From: Thermoprotei archaeon
GTDB taxonomy: Archaea; Thermoproteota; Thermoprotei_A; Sulfolobales; Acidilobaceae
Direction: 5' to 3'
Length of the DNA: 64,000 nt
NCBI GenBank assembly: GCA_029335875.2
Contig: JARJMZ020000010.1
Coordinates: forward strand, 50,675-114,674
Below the pieces are notes generated by a model, which was not told the origin of the DNA, made no database searches, and worked only from the letters and a program-made list of their open reading frames with translations. Shown piece after piece: positions 42,977-51,880 of the stretch (position 1 is the first letter of the stretch; each line of letters opens with the position of its first letter). Position numbers and translations under genes: made by a program.

Positions 42977-44136
42977 GGTTTTACACTGACAGGTTCATAT
43001 TGTCTCCCGGGCCTACGGAGATCCCTTATAGAGTTAGGCTTGCTATGGCTAGGGAGACTACTAACCCTGACTTGGACCCGGATTTTCTCAGGGTTTATGA
43101 GGGGGTTAGGGGTAAGCTTAGGAGGCTCTTGGAGGCTGGAAGGTCGGATGTTTACGTTATGGCTGGCGAGGCTATATTGGGGCTTGAGGCTGCCATAGCT
43201 AACCTTGTGAGGCCTGGGGATAGAGTTGTTGTGGTTGCTAATGGTGTTTTCGGGGAGGGGTTTGCGGATATTGTTAGAATGTATGGTGGGGAGCCGTTAC
43301 TAGTAGCCTCTGAGAGTTGGAGGAGGAGTGTGAGTCTCGAGGAGCTGGATAGGGCTCTGGAGAAGTTTAGGGATGCGAGCCTCGCGACCCTAGTACATTG
43401 CGACACTCCCTCAGCACTATTAAACGATCTTATGGGTGTGGCGAAGACTGTTAAGAGCTATGGGGTGCCCCTTATCGTTGACGCTGTATCCAGCGTAGGC
43501 GGGGTCCCCGTGGATTTCGACGGTTGGGGCGTAGACTTACTTATAGGGGGGAGTCAGAAGGTTTTGAACGCCCCCACAGGGCTTACAATAGTAGTTTTGA
43601 GGAGGGATTTGTGGGATAGGATTGAAAGGGTTGGATACAGGGGTCTCTACTTGAACCTCAAACTCTGGAGGGACATGCTAGACGGTAAAGGCGTATTCCC
43701 CTACACCATGGCTGACACGCTTGTCTACGCTCTCGACGAGGCCCTCAACATAGTGTTCGAGGAGGGGCTTGAGAATGTTTACAGGAGGCATAGGCTGGCC
43801 AGAGAGGCCTCCTGGAGAGCTCTCGAAGCCTTAGGCCTCGAGAGCTACCCAGAGTCTTTGGAGCATTCCTCGCCCACAGTAACAGCGATAACAGCCCCAA
43901 GGGGGGTGGATGAGGGCAGGCTGAGAGAGCACATATGGCTGAAATTCGGGGTGATGCTAGCGGGGAGCTGGGGCAGGCTGGAGGGGAAAGTGTTCAGGGT
44001 GGGACACATGGGGGTTCAAGCCTCGAGAACACATTTAATAATAGCTTACACGGCCCTAGCAAGGGGGCTCAAAGATCTGGGTTATGAGGTGAGCGAGGGT
44101 AAGGCTATTGAAGCTGTAGAGGAGACCTTCAAGTAG
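42973..44136 (+). CDS. Class V aminotransferase (alanine-glyoxylate/serine-pyruvate type)
   Basis: The 387-residue product is a PLP-dependent fold type I enzyme: ILSPGPTEIPYRVRLAMARE at the start, ETTNPDLDPDF, VMAGEAILGLEAAIANLVRP, VPLIVDAVSSVGGVPVDFDG and the PLP lysine in GGSQKVLNAPTGLTIVV (about residue 197). Family members transfer amino groups between alanine or serine and glyoxylate or pyruvate. TTG 42973 overlaps the previous stop. The C-terminal domain is complete. Substrate cannot be fixed. Confidence 0.9.
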   Translation: MRFYTDRFILSPGPTEIPYRVRLAMARETTNPDLDPDFLRVYEGVRGKLRRLLEAGRSDVYVMAGEAILGLEAAIANLVRPGDRVVVVANGVFGEGFADIVRMYGGEPLLVASESWRRSVSLEELDRALEKFRDASLATLVHCDTPSALLNDLMGVAKTVKSYGVPLIVDAVSSVGGVPVDFDGWGVDLLIGGSQKVLNAPTGLTIVVLRRDLWDRIERVGYRGLYLNLKLWRDMLDGKGVFPYTMADTLVYALDEALNIVFEEGLENVYRRHRLAREASWRALEALGLESYPESLEHSSPTVTAITAPRGVDEGRLREHIWLKFGVMLAGSWGRLEGKVFRVGHMGVQASRTHLIIAYTALARGLKDLGYEVSEGKAIEAVEETFK

Positions 44137-44180
44137 CCCTGAGCATGCACTATCAGCCAGACGGGATTAACGGGAGGAGG

Positions 44181-44447
44181 CTACTGGAATTTGAGCTCCT
44201 CTTTAACCTCTCTGACGAGATTCTCTGGAGGTTTAAGCCCCCCGGATATGTCCTCCACAATTTTCTCCCTTAAACCCCTATCCACCAGTAACGTTTCAGC
44301 AGTGCTCTTAACCCACCCGGCACTCCTCCCAGCTATGAGCTTCAGTGTCTCCTCCAAGCTCGAGCCTCTCTCCTTTGATATCGTCATGGCTATAGATAAT
44401 ACTGCCGCCGGCCTCCCCCACCTAAGCTCGAAGAGGCTTTCAACCAC
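44181..44447 (-). CDS. Hypothetical small protein (88 residues)
   Basis: I do not recognise this protein. It is helical: RPAAVLSIAMTISKERGSSL, GRSAGWVKSTAETLLVDRG and LREKIVEDISGG, with an acidic/basic tail. GTG 44447 follows GGGGTTTGGGG. Composition is protein-like and better than the antisense frame. Convergent with the aminotransferase gene 44 bases away. Confidence is moderate. Confidence 0.5.
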   Translation of the reverse strand: MVESLFELRWGRPAAVLSIAMTISKERGSSLEETLKLIAGRSAGWVKSTAETLLVDRGLREKIVEDISGGLKPPENLVREVKEELKFQ

Positions 44448-44813
44448 CCCAAACCCCAGTCTAGCTTATAACGGTAAACTTAGAAGCACGGAGGAAGCCG
44501 ATAATACTCGATTCAAAGCGTAACCGTAGCGGTCTGCCGGGTAAGTTGCATTCACCCATCATCGCGGGAGTACTCTTCATCCCACAATCTATGCTCTGAG
44601 AGAGGGTTATAACCTATAATGTTTCCCCTTATTACAGCCCGCCCCCTAACTCGTAACCAAACGCCTCTAAATAACCCTGTAAACCGCAATACTTAAGATG
44701 CCGCACCTATCCCCCTCAGACTTTAGAGAGCACTTCACCCACGGGCCTACAGTTTTCACGTCTATAGAAGGTGATTTAAGTATTGTTCTAGGGTTATTTT
44801 CAAGGGTTTAACA
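44448..44813. other. 366-base intergenic region without a recognised gene
   Basis: Separates the divergent 88-residue gene and the flavoprotein gene. Near the right end, GATTTAAG at 44773-44780 fits a TATA box for the flavoprotein at 44814. I see no coding frame or tRNA in the rest. Confidence 0.4.
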
Positions 44814-45878
44814 GTGTCATCCAAGGTGTTTCATGTTGTTGGGGGCGGGCCTGGGGGTGTTGGTGCCGCTTACGCTGCCGGTAAGCTGGGTGTGAAGCCT
44901 ATCATATATGAGGCTCACGGCGCGCTTGCTGTTAAGCCTTGCGGTAGGGGTGTCCCCCTAGTTGGGGACCTCCCTTTTAGAGTACCGGGGAGCGTTGTCC
45001 TCAATAGGATCAGGTTTATTAAGCTGGGGGTTGACGGTAGGTGGGTTTTTAAGGCTGGGGGTTTAATTGATGGCGTTATAGTTGATAAGGGGGGGTTTCT
45101 AGAGCATGTTATCGCCGAGGCTGGGGGCGAAGTCTTCTACAGGGCTAGGTACGATGTTAGGCGCGGGCTTGTCAGGGTTGGGGGTGAGGTTTTAGAGGTT
45201 AAGGGTTTGGGTGTTTTCGCGGGGGGGTTCCCGTACTATGAGGGGGTTAAGGCTCCAGTCGTCCAGTATGTTGTGGGGAACGCTAGGGACGTGGAGGAGG
45301 ATACTATAGAGGTGATGCTAGACACGAGGCTCCTAGGCTACTACTACGTGTTCCCCCAAGGCGATAGTTTCGAAGTGGGGGTCGGGGGCTTCGCGAGCTT
45401 CAACGAGCTCCAGGCCCTCCTAGACAAGTATATGGAGAAGGATCCCAGGCTGTCGGGGGCTAAGAGGGTTGTGAGGGAGGGCGCCATGATATCAGTTGGG
45501 GGGCTGAGGCTAGGCTATGTAAACGGCCTCGTCAAGGTAGGTGAGGCTGCAGGCTACGTTCTACCTTTAACGGGGGAGGGTATAAGGCCTTCAGCCCTTT
45601 CAGGCTACACGGCTGCGAAAGCCCTAATAGAAGGCTCAGACCCTATAAGGGCTCTGGAGAGAGCCCCTATAAGTAGGGCTGTGAGGGTTCAAAGCTCTAT
45701 CCTAGACTGGGTTAAAACCCTCTCGTTAGAGGATAGGAGGTATATACTCTCAAACATAACCCCGGAAGCTCACGCTGAAGTAGCCCTTGGAACCCTACGC
45801 TTATACAGGCTTATAAGAGGGCTGAAGATAAAGCCTTCAATAGCCCTCAGAATAATGGCAATAGTGCTTAGAGGGTGA
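44814..45878 (+). CDS. Geranylgeranyl reductase family flavoprotein
   Basis: The 354-residue product starts with a dinucleotide fold (VFHVVGGGPGGVGAAYAAGK) and continues with the family's KPCGRGVPLVGDLPF, the YYYVFPQGDSFEVGVGG segment matching the YxWxFP pattern, and VKVGEAAGYVLPLTGEGIRP for FAD binding. Archaeal geranylgeranyl reductases saturate the isoprenoid chains of membrane lipids or quinones; several paralogues per genome are common, so the exact substrate is open. It starts at GTG 44814 with a short leader. The small membrane-protein gene follows after 9 bases. Confidence 0.85.
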   Translation: MSSKVFHVVGGGPGGVGAAYAAGKLGVKPIIYEAHGALAVKPCGRGVPLVGDLPFRVPGSVVLNRIRFIKLGVDGRWVFKAGGLIDGVIVDKGGFLEHVIAEAGGEVFYRARYDVRRGLVRVGGEVLEVKGLGVFAGGFPYYEGVKAPVVQYVVGNARDVEEDTIEVMLDTRLLGYYYVFPQGDSFEVGVGGFASFNELQALLDKYMEKDPRLSGAKRVVREGAMISVGGLRLGYVNGLVKVGEAAGYVLPLTGEGIRPSALSGYTAAKALIEGSDPIRALERAPISRAVRVQSSILDWVKTLSLEDRRYILSNITPEAHAEVALGTLRLYRLIRGLKIKPSIALRIMAIVLRG

Positions 45879-45887
45879 AACTGGAAA

Positions 45888-46145
45888 ATGCAGGGGAAAC
45901 CCCCAGTTAGGGCGAGAGAGATCCTGGCGGCAGCGTGGCAGGCCTCAATAATCATAATCCTGGGCTGGGCGGGCATCATAGGCATATCATATTTTATAAC
46001 AATACCGGCGAGAAGCAACCTCACAAAAGCTGAGAGCGCCCTAGTAACTGTTGGAGGGTTAATCTTAATGACAGCATGGCTAATAGCGTGGAGAACGCTG
46101 GCAAAAACTCTAATAATTAGAAACATTAAATCCTCAAAGGAATAG
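45888..46145 (+). CDS. Small membrane protein (two helices)
   Basis: The 85-residue product has two apolar segments, AWQASIIIILGWAGIIGISYF and VTVGGLILMTAWLIAW, with basic ends. ATG 45888 sits 9 bases after the flavoprotein stop (TGAAACTGGAA spacing), so the two are likely co-transcribed and could work at the membrane together. Family not recognised. Confidence 0.65.
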   Translation: MQGKPPVRAREILAAAWQASIIIILGWAGIIGISYFITIPARSNLTKAESALVTVGGLILMTAWLIAWRTLAKTLIIRNIKSSKE

Positions 46146-46149
46146 AGCT

Positions 46150-46391
46150 AGAGTAAAATCTCTAAGGTTTCTCGGCTAACACGGCTACTTAGAGACGTCT
46201 AAAGACATAATAACGCAAACTATGAAGACTTAGAGTTATTTTAAGGTCCCCCACTATGTGAGATCACCTCAATAATGGCTTAGCCGTCAGAGGCGAGCGC
46301 AAGACAGCCCCTTGGTGTCCGCATATGGAGCCTCCAATGGGCTGAGGGGGGCCGGGCCCAATATCATATGGAATTGAGTTCCGGCGACCAC
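46150..46391 (+). mobile_element. Decayed IS605-type tnpB 3'-end/omega-RNA element, copy 1
   Basis: The core 46177-46391 is homologous along its whole length to 58163-58380. The left flanks also share AGTAAAATC. Read in pieces, it gives peptides similar to a TnpB C-terminus (RDV*RHNNANYEDLEL, then frames matching PPEVNAGQPQ-like and RPPMEPLMGRG-like tails), with stops and frame changes. The right part ends GAATTGAGTTCCGGCGACCAC. Both copies begin at the same point, so they may be an internally deleted non-autonomous element. Another possibility is a standing non-coding RNA gene. Confidence 0.55.
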
Positions 46392-46497
46392 AAAACTCCA
46401 GAGCGCACAGCAGGCTATGGAAGGGCATATAACGCCGGCCTCTACATAGCTCCACGCTACTTGGGGCATGAGGGGTTAAGAGCCTATTTCCAGACCT

Positions 46498-47295
46498 CTA
46501 AAATTGCTGGCTTTTAACGGCATACTCGGAATGCTGCCCACCTTGCCTTATAATACTACATGTGGGGCAGTGCGGATTCCTAGAAACTGGTATTTCCTCG
46601 AGTTTTAAGGTGTAGCCGTCATATATTATGAGTTTCCCGAGTGAGGGCTTCCCATAGCCTGTTAACAGTTTTAAGGTTTCTGTGACTTGAAGCATGGATA
46701 GTATCCCGGGTGTAACTCCTAGCACTGGGAATGGCCTAGTCTCGGGGGGCTCCCTGATTATAATACAGTTTAGGCATGGGGTCTTGCCTGGCACTACTAC
46801 TAAGAGCTGGCCGTACATGCCGTGGATAGCGGCATGTATTAGGGGTTTCCCGTGTTTAACGCATACCTTGTTCAGTTGAAGCCTAGAATTCCAGTCGTCG
46901 AGACCGTCTATTACTATGTCTACTTCGGGAACAAGCTTATCCAGGAGTTCCTCGTCGGCGCGCTCAGCTATAATCCTCAATCTAACGTTGGGGTTAAGCT
47001 CTCTAAGCTTCTCAGCTGCAGACTCTACTTTAAGCCTTCCAACATCCCTAGTCCAGTGTAGAATCTGCCTATTCAAGTTGCTAAGCTCCACGCGCTCAGG
47101 GTCGACGAGAATAATCTCACCAACACCCGCAGCAGCAAGATATATGGCGGCTGGAGACCCTAACCCTCCAATGCCGACAATTAAAACCTTAGCCCTCTTA
47201 AGCCTTAACTGCCCCTCAACACCAAAGATCCTTATTTGCCTATCATAGCGCTCCATCTCCTCCGGAGTCAGTGTTTGAACGCCCTGGGAGCCCAT
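46498..47295 (-). CDS. E1-like adenylyltransferase, MoeB/ThiF/HesA family
   Basis: The 265-residue product has the family start YDRQIRIFGVEGQLRLKRAK and nucleotide loop GIGGLGSPAAIYLAAAG at residues 42-58. It continues with VELSNLNRQILH, the Asp in DIVIDGLDDWNSR, and two zinc CxxC pairs (CLNC and CPTC). It adenylates the C-terminal Gly of a ubiquitin-like small protein such as MoaD, ThiS or SAMP, for sulfur transfer or conjugation. It starts at ATG 47295. With moeA in the window, molybdopterin synthesis is a plausible but unproven role. The decayed element copy 1 lies just downstream. Confidence 0.88.
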   Translation of the reverse strand: MGSQGVQTLTPEEMERYDRQIRIFGVEGQLRLKRAKVLIVGIGGLGSPAAIYLAAAGVGEIILVDPERVELSNLNRQILHWTRDVGRLKVESAAEKLRELNPNVRLRIIAERADEELLDKLVPEVDIVIDGLDDWNSRLQLNKVCVKHGKPLIHAAIHGMYGQLLVVVPGKTPCLNCIIIREPPETRPFPVLGVTPGILSMLQVTETLKLLTGYGKPSLGKLIIYDGYTLKLEEIPVSRNPHCPTCSIIRQGGQHSEYAVKSQQF

Positions 47296-47438
47296 AATCC
47301 TCCCATCAGATAGTTAAAATTTAAAAGCTAAATCAATATTTACCTTTTTTAGCTTAACGCAAAAGCGTGAATAGAGCTTAAGCTTCTAATCTAATATAAG
47401 CTTTATGCGAGCCCAACATTTATAGTAGGTGAATTAGG

Positions 47439-48494
47439 GTGACCGCAATACGCGTTATCTACGATGAGGCCCACAAGCTTCACAGCGACCCTACAGGCAG
47501 GCATCCTGAGAGTCCCTGGAGGCTTGAGGCAGCCCTCTCAGCCTTGAGAGAGTCTCAAGTGTGGGGGCTTGTCAGGATTCAGGGGCTCCCGGAACCTGAA
47601 GATAGGCTTCTAAGCCTCACCCACAGCGACCACTATATTGAGCTTATTAGGAGGGAGTCTGCTAGGGGCTTCCACTACATTGACTCAGACACGTACGTTA
47701 CAGAACATACTTTTAGAGTGTCCGCCGCATATTTCACGGCAGCCTATAGGGGCGCTCTAGAGTCCCTTGAGAGAGGGGAAATGCTTGTTGTAATGCCCAG
47801 GCCCGGGGGGCACCATGCTGGGAGGAGCGGCTGGGCCATGGGGGCTCCCACGCTAGGCTTCTGCATATTCAATTATGCTGCGGCAGCCGCTAGAGCCCTC
47901 CTTGACAGGGGTTTGAGGGCCCTCATGATAGATTTTGACGCCCACCACGGAAACGGAACCCAGGACATATTCTGGGAGGAGCCCAGAGTCCTACATGTGG
48001 ACATTCACGAGGAAGACATATACCCGGGGACAGGCTACGTGGTCGATATTGGGGGCGGGGGGGCTGAGGGGACTAAGATCAACGTGCCCCTGCCAGCGTT
48101 CTCGGGAGACCCCCAATACCTGTGGGTTCTGGATAACGTGGTGAAACCCCTAATTGAGGCTTTCAAGCCTGAAGCTATAGTGGTTTCAGCGGGGTTCGAC
48201 GCTTATGAGGGGGATCCGCTAACAATGCTCAGGGCGACTGACGAGAGCTACGAGGCCATAGCGTCAACGCTGAGAGAGCAGTGGGTCGGGGGGAGGCTTA
48301 AAGCTCTAGCCACTAACATTGAAGGGGGCTATGGTGAGGGCCTTAGAAGGGGGTTTAAAGCCTACATTGAAACCTTAACTGGCATAAGGTCATATAAGAG
48401 GAGTGTGGAGCCTAAAAAGCCCCCTGAAAGGATATCTAGAGAGCTGGGTAGGATCCTCTCTAAATACTGGGGTCTAGAGTCTTTGAACAGCTAA
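47439..48494 (+). CDS. Histone deacetylase family metal hydrolase (AcuC/acetylpolyamine amidohydrolase type)
   Basis: The 351-residue product shows the class II HDAC-like core: YDEAHKLHSDPTGRHPESPW at the start, the tandem His RPGGHHAGRSGW near residue 126, the zinc site LMIDFDAHHGNGTQDIFW, VDIHEEDIYPGTGY, and SAGFDAYEGDPLTML. In archaea, where canonical histones may be absent, such enzymes deacetylate polyamines, acetoin metabolites or Alba-type proteins. GTG 47439 starts it, after a well-spaced AT-rich region. Substrate not known. Confidence 0.9.
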   Translation: MTAIRVIYDEAHKLHSDPTGRHPESPWRLEAALSALRESQVWGLVRIQGLPEPEDRLLSLTHSDHYIELIRRESARGFHYIDSDTYVTEHTFRVSAAYFTAAYRGALESLERGEMLVVMPRPGGHHAGRSGWAMGAPTLGFCIFNYAAAAARALLDRGLRALMIDFDAHHGNGTQDIFWEEPRVLHVDIHEEDIYPGTGYVVDIGGGGAEGTKINVPLPAFSGDPQYLWVLDNVVKPLIEAFKPEAIVVSAGFDAYEGDPLTMLRATDESYEAIASTLREQWVGGRLKALATNIEGGYGEGLRRGFKAYIETLTGIRSYKRSVEPKKPPERISRELGRILSKYWGLESLNS

Positions 48495-48554
48495 AGTTTA
48501 ATAGGTTAAACGGCCTATCATCAAGGCGGATGAGGAGCCCACGGGGCTGAGGCT

Positions 48555-49751
48555 CTAAGCCTGTGAAGTAACCTGTCTCAACTGACTGGCGTTATCACTA
48601 TAAACTTCTAAATCCTTAAGCTTCAATAACGCTATAGCAACGGCCGGCATAAGCATGAAAGCGCATAGCATGAAGGGGGCCAGGGGGGCTATACTCTCAT
48701 AGAGCGCTCCCCCCAGATATGGTGAGGGGATCCCGGCGAGGCTCCTCACAGCGTTCGTGGAAGCGTAAGCCTCGCCCATCCTAGGGTATACTCTGGCTAT
48801 GAAAACGTTATACCCTGGGATCCAGAAGCTTATGCTCAAGCCAACGAGCACCATTGACGTGAAGGACACTGTTATATGCACGGCTCCAAAACCTAAGCCC
48901 AGCGCTGCGAGGGCCGCTGAAACCTCTGAGATTATTAGGGCGACGTAAGCTCCGGCCCTATCCACGAGCCTCCCAGCTAGGGGCATGACTAGGGTTTCAA
49001 CAACGGTTGAGGCCCCCATTAACACGCCTATTAGAGCCTCCCCATAGCCTACGGTCTTAAAGTGAGCACCTAACATTGGGAACCACAGCATCCACGCAGC
49101 CCTATCTACAGCTACGAAAGCGTAGGTGAAAACCATGTTCCTCTCAGGCTTCAACGTTTTAACGTAGACTTCTAGGAGCCCCATCCTCCCAGGGCTTCTG
49201 CCAGCCCCCGGCTCCCTGGAGAGCGCGTAGAAGAGTATGGACCCTGCGAGGCTGACTAAAGCTAGCGTTGAAAAGGCTACAGTGTAGCCTAGATAGGCTA
49301 TTGTGAAGCCTGCTAAGAAGGGCCCGAGGGACCTCGAGGCTGTGAAAACAGCTCCCGTAACGCCCACAGCGCTCCCCAAATGGTTTCTACCGACAACCCT
49401 AGCTAGGAACGCCATCCTAGCCGGCTGGCCGAAATAGAATGATAGCATGAACAGCGTATAGCTCAAACCTAGAAAGGCAATATCGCTAGTATAAGCTGCT
49501 ATGGCGAGGGAAGCCGCAGCCATGAGCCCTGTAACTGTCGAAGCCACCCTGCTACTATAGACTTCGAGAACGTAACCCATGGAGGGTGATAGTATAGCCC
49601 CCACAACGTTAGCCACAGTAATTATAACCCCAATATCATACATGCTATAGCCGAGGCTCGAGGCGTAGGCGGCGAAGAAAGCCATATACCCCCCTGTCGC
49701 TAAGCCCCTGAAGGCGTTGAAGAGGGCTAAACTAGCCACGTTCCGATCCAT
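48555..49751 (-). CDS. MFS-type transporter
   Basis: The 398-residue product has 12 predicted membrane helices in two halves. It includes the loop 2-3 motif YVLEVYSSRVASTVTGL, FFYF-type helix SFYFGQPARMAFLARVVGRN, and a second-half repeat with GRLVDRAGAYVALIISE. This is the pattern of the Major Facilitator Superfamily. No substrate motif is obvious; drug or sugar export is possible. It starts at ATG 49751, and a 110-base gap separates it from the divergent SAM hydrolase gene. Confidence 0.88.
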   Translation of the reverse strand: MDRNVASLALFNAFRGLATGGYMAFFAAYASSLGYSMYDIGVIITVANVVGAILSPSMGYVLEVYSSRVASTVTGLMAAASLAIAAYTSDIAFLGLSYTLFMLSFYFGQPARMAFLARVVGRNHLGSAVGVTGAVFTASRSLGPFLAGFTIAYLGYTVAFSTLALVSLAGSILFYALSREPGAGRSPGRMGLLEVYVKTLKPERNMVFTYAFVAVDRAAWMLWFPMLGAHFKTVGYGEALIGVLMGASTVVETLVMPLAGRLVDRAGAYVALIISEVSAALAALGLGFGAVHITVSFTSMVLVGLSISFWIPGYNVFIARVYPRMGEAYASTNAVRSLAGIPSPYLGGALYESIAPLAPFMLCAFMLMPAVAIALLKLKDLEVYSDNASQLRQVTSQA

Positions 49752-49860
49752 TCCAGGTCCGCTACTACATTCAGGAGGCCCAGGATTTAAGAGCTATACT
49801 CTCAGTTCTAAGATGAAAAACCTGTGGGAAGCATGGGGCCTTTAAAGGTTAAAATCCGAG

Positions 49861-50724
49861 ATGGAAACATTAACCCTGGGGGCTCCCTTGAGGTTTATAG
49901 GCCTCATAACGGACTACGGCTACGGATACTACTCCGGGGTCCTCAAGGCCGTTATTAAGGGGGTTAATGAGGGGGTTGAAGTCATAGATATAGATCATGA
50001 GATACCGGGCTTCAACGTCATAGCTGGAGCTTACATTGTGAGAGTATCATACTACTGGCTGCCCAAAGGCTCCATAATAGTGGCGGTAGTGGATCCCGGC
50101 GTTGGAGGATCTAGGAAAGCCATAGCGGTGGAGGCTGGAGACTATGTTTTCGTAGGCCCCGACAACGGCCTCCTATACCCAGCTATAGTTGCGGAGGGTT
50201 TCAAGAGGGGGGTCGAGCTCCTGCCCGGCAAGGTCTCCAAGCTCGTTAGGAGTAAGTTTAAGGGGAAAGCTGGAGAGGAGTGGGCTTTAAGCGCCACGTT
50301 TCACGGCAGGGATTTGTTTGGGCCGGCCGCAGCCCTTCTAACCCTGGGTTACAGCTTGGGGGAGCTGGGTGTCCCCATAGGTTTCAATGATATTGAAAGG
50401 CTTGATATAGAGTATGTGGAGCCCCAGGGTTTAAGTTATAGGGTTAAAGTGGTTTACATAGATAGGTTTGGAAACACTGTGTTAAGCTGTAAACCCCAGC
50501 AGATAGGGTTTAGCCTCGAGGGGGAGTACGAGATCGGCGCGGGCGGTAGAACGTTTAGAGTCAGCCCCGCCGTTAAATTTTCCGATGTGAGAGAGGGGGA
50601 GCTCCTATTGTATGTCAATAGTTTCAACTTCATGGAGCTAGCTGTTAACAGGGGTAGCGCATCTCAAAAGCTGGGGCTAAGAGTAGGCGACACTATAACT
50701 ATAAGGCCTTTAAACAGGTTCTGA
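49861..50724 (+). CDS. SAM hydrolase / SAM hydroxide adenosyltransferase (DUF62 family)
   Basis: The 287-residue product matches the DUF62 family. It shows FIGLITDYGYGYYSGVLKAV, VVDPGVGGSRKAIAVEAGDY, VGPDNGLLYPAI, then a C-terminal beta barrel with RVKVVYIDRFGNTVLSC. The Asp, Arg and His triad of SAM hydrolases fits DYGYG, GSRKA and TFHGRDLFGPAAA. These enzymes convert S-adenosylmethionine and water to adenosine and methionine. It starts at ATG 49861. The last 15 bases overlap the convergent hypothetical gene. Confidence 0.9.
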   Translation: METLTLGAPLRFIGLITDYGYGYYSGVLKAVIKGVNEGVEVIDIDHEIPGFNVIAGAYIVRVSYYWLPKGSIIVAVVDPGVGGSRKAIAVEAGDYVFVGPDNGLLYPAIVAEGFKRGVELLPGKVSKLVRSKFKGKAGEEWALSATFHGRDLFGPAAALLTLGYSLGELGVPIGFNDIERLDIEYVEPQGLSYRVKVVYIDRFGNTVLSCKPQQIGFSLEGEYEIGAGGRTFRVSPAVKFSDVREGELLLYVNSFNFMELAVNRGSASQKLGLRVGDTITIRPLNRF

Positions 50725-51129
50725 GGAGGTCTTTAAGCCCTCGAAGAACGTTTTAAACCTCTCGTAGACAGAGCACTCAACAATAACATCCTCACCCTCC
50801 CTCACTACAACCAAGCCTTCGAGAGGGTTATCCGGGGGCTCCTCGACTTTAGCAGGCTTAGACGCGCCCACATACTCGAACCTCACTTTACCCCCCTTCC
50901 TAGTGATCCTCCACCAGTATCTCCCATAATACTCGTAGACCCTCCTAACACCCCCGGGGCTCTTGTAAACCTTGTGGACCGGCTTCAGATAGAAGCCCGT
51001 GTATTTAATCCTACTATTATACTCGTATATAGCCATCTTAAGATCCCCTAAAACCCTGTCTAACACTTTAGCCCCGTCGAAAACCCTAACCCTACACTCG
51101 CTCTTAAAGGGCTCTACCGGCTCTTCCAT
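50710..51129 (-). CDS. Hypothetical protein (139 residues)
   Basis: I do not recognise this basic protein. It has a strand-rich centre (YTGFYLKPVHKVYKSPGGVR, YYGRYWWRITRKGGKVRFEY), a proline-rich linker and a C-terminal helix. The aromatic/basic centre could bind nucleic acid. It starts at ATG 51129 and its 3' end overlaps the SAM hydrolase gene by 15 bases on the other strand. Function unknown. Confidence 0.6.
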   Translation of the reverse strand: MEEPVEPFKSECRVRVFDGAKVLDRVLGDLKMAIYEYNSRIKYTGFYLKPVHKVYKSPGGVRRVYEYYGRYWWRITRKGGKVRFEYVGASKPAKVEEPPDNPLEGLVVVREGEDVIVECSVYERFKTFFEGLKTSSEPV

Positions 51130-51300
51130 CTCACAGCCCTCTGGAGGGCTCGAACCGTCGCGAGCGACATCATAGCCCCATACTATATTTTGTTGCCCCG
51201 AGGATTTAAATTCCCAAGGCCGCCGTAAACACTACGTTTATTTTAACCCCTCCTAGAATATTATTGTTGGAGACAATCTTGTCCACGTACTTTAAAGTTT

Positions 51301-51558
51301 ATGGTTTGCCTTTTAGCCGTCATCATGGTTTACCCTGTAATAGAAGCAGGCTACATCAGCATAGGTGTAGGTGAACAGATAGTAGAGGTACATAAGGTGT
51401 TTTACAGGGTTAAGGGCATAAAATTCGACCTCAACATTTTAGTAGCCTCCCCCGAAATGGTTCTAGTGTACCGCATAGTCCTAGACAAGCAAACTATTAA
51501 GGTTGAGCCTGAAAGTGAAATAGTATTTCTTGTTTTCAAGTTAACGTCGATAGAATAG
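51301..51558 (+). CDS. Hypothetical small protein (85 residues)
   Basis: A short frame with a hydrophobic start (LLAVIMVYPVIEAGYI) and a strand-rich rest (GEQIVEVHKVFYRVKGIKFD). It may be secreted or membrane-attached. The promoter side is AT-rich, but no clear ribosome binding site precedes the ATG. It could be the remnant of a longer gene or a chance frame. It sits between a hypothetical gene and the third diverged repeat copy. Confidence 0.4.
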   Translation: MVCLLAVIMVYPVIEAGYISIGVGEQIVEVHKVFYRVKGIKFDLNILVASPEMVLVYRIVLDKQTIKVEPESEIVFLVFKLTSIE

Positions 51559-51584
51559 AGCTCCCCCACCCTATATGACCCGTT

Positions 51585-51600
51585 GACCGTCGGAGCGGTC
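51585..51600 (+). terminator. Hairpin GACCG-N6-CGGTC after a short ORF
   Basis: A perfect five-base stem closes a six-base loop 27 bases after the 85-residue ORF. It also overlaps the right end of the third repeat copy, so it may be part of that element rather than a terminator. Confidence 0.3.
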
Positions 51601-51716
51601 GCCGGCGTCAATACCATGAGGTATCTTAGCTTATTTCCATGATGCTAGGCCCGGCTTCCCCCTCCGGCCCGTTGAAAGCTCTGTAGGCGGTTGCCACAGG
51701 GGGCGCTCGCGAGCAC
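51595..51716 (-). mobile_element. Decayed IS605-type tnpB 3'-end/omega-RNA element, copy 3 (most diverged)
   Basis: Read on the minus strand, the stretch ...CCGCCTACAGAGC...GGGCCGG...AAGCCGGGCC...CATCATG aligns with the 3' half of the copies at 46.2 and 58.2 kb. After a ~23-base insertion it continues to TATTGACGCCGGCGACCGC, the counterpart of their shared right end TATTGAGTTCTGGCGACCAC. Further 5' it shares GCGAGCGC with copy 1 and then diverges. No intact protein frame exists. The rest of the gap up to 51880 holds nothing else that I recognise. Confidence 0.5.
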
Positions 51717-51880
51717 TATGGTTGGTTTCCCCTGCCCCACTAAGGTGCTACCATAATTAAAGTAGGCTTACTGAGGATGTTTATTCTAGGACTGTTGGGC
51801 GCAGTTGTGTTTTGAGGATGGCTCTAAGAGTCCCTCTTGCCTTTTATGGTGTCTTTTGACTTTTGAAGTTCTAAGCTCGG

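Noticed and set aside
51140..51175. tRNA-like GGCTCGAACC on the plus strand
   Set aside because: The T-arm-like word is not flanked by a pairing T stem on either strand and no anticodon arm can be built.
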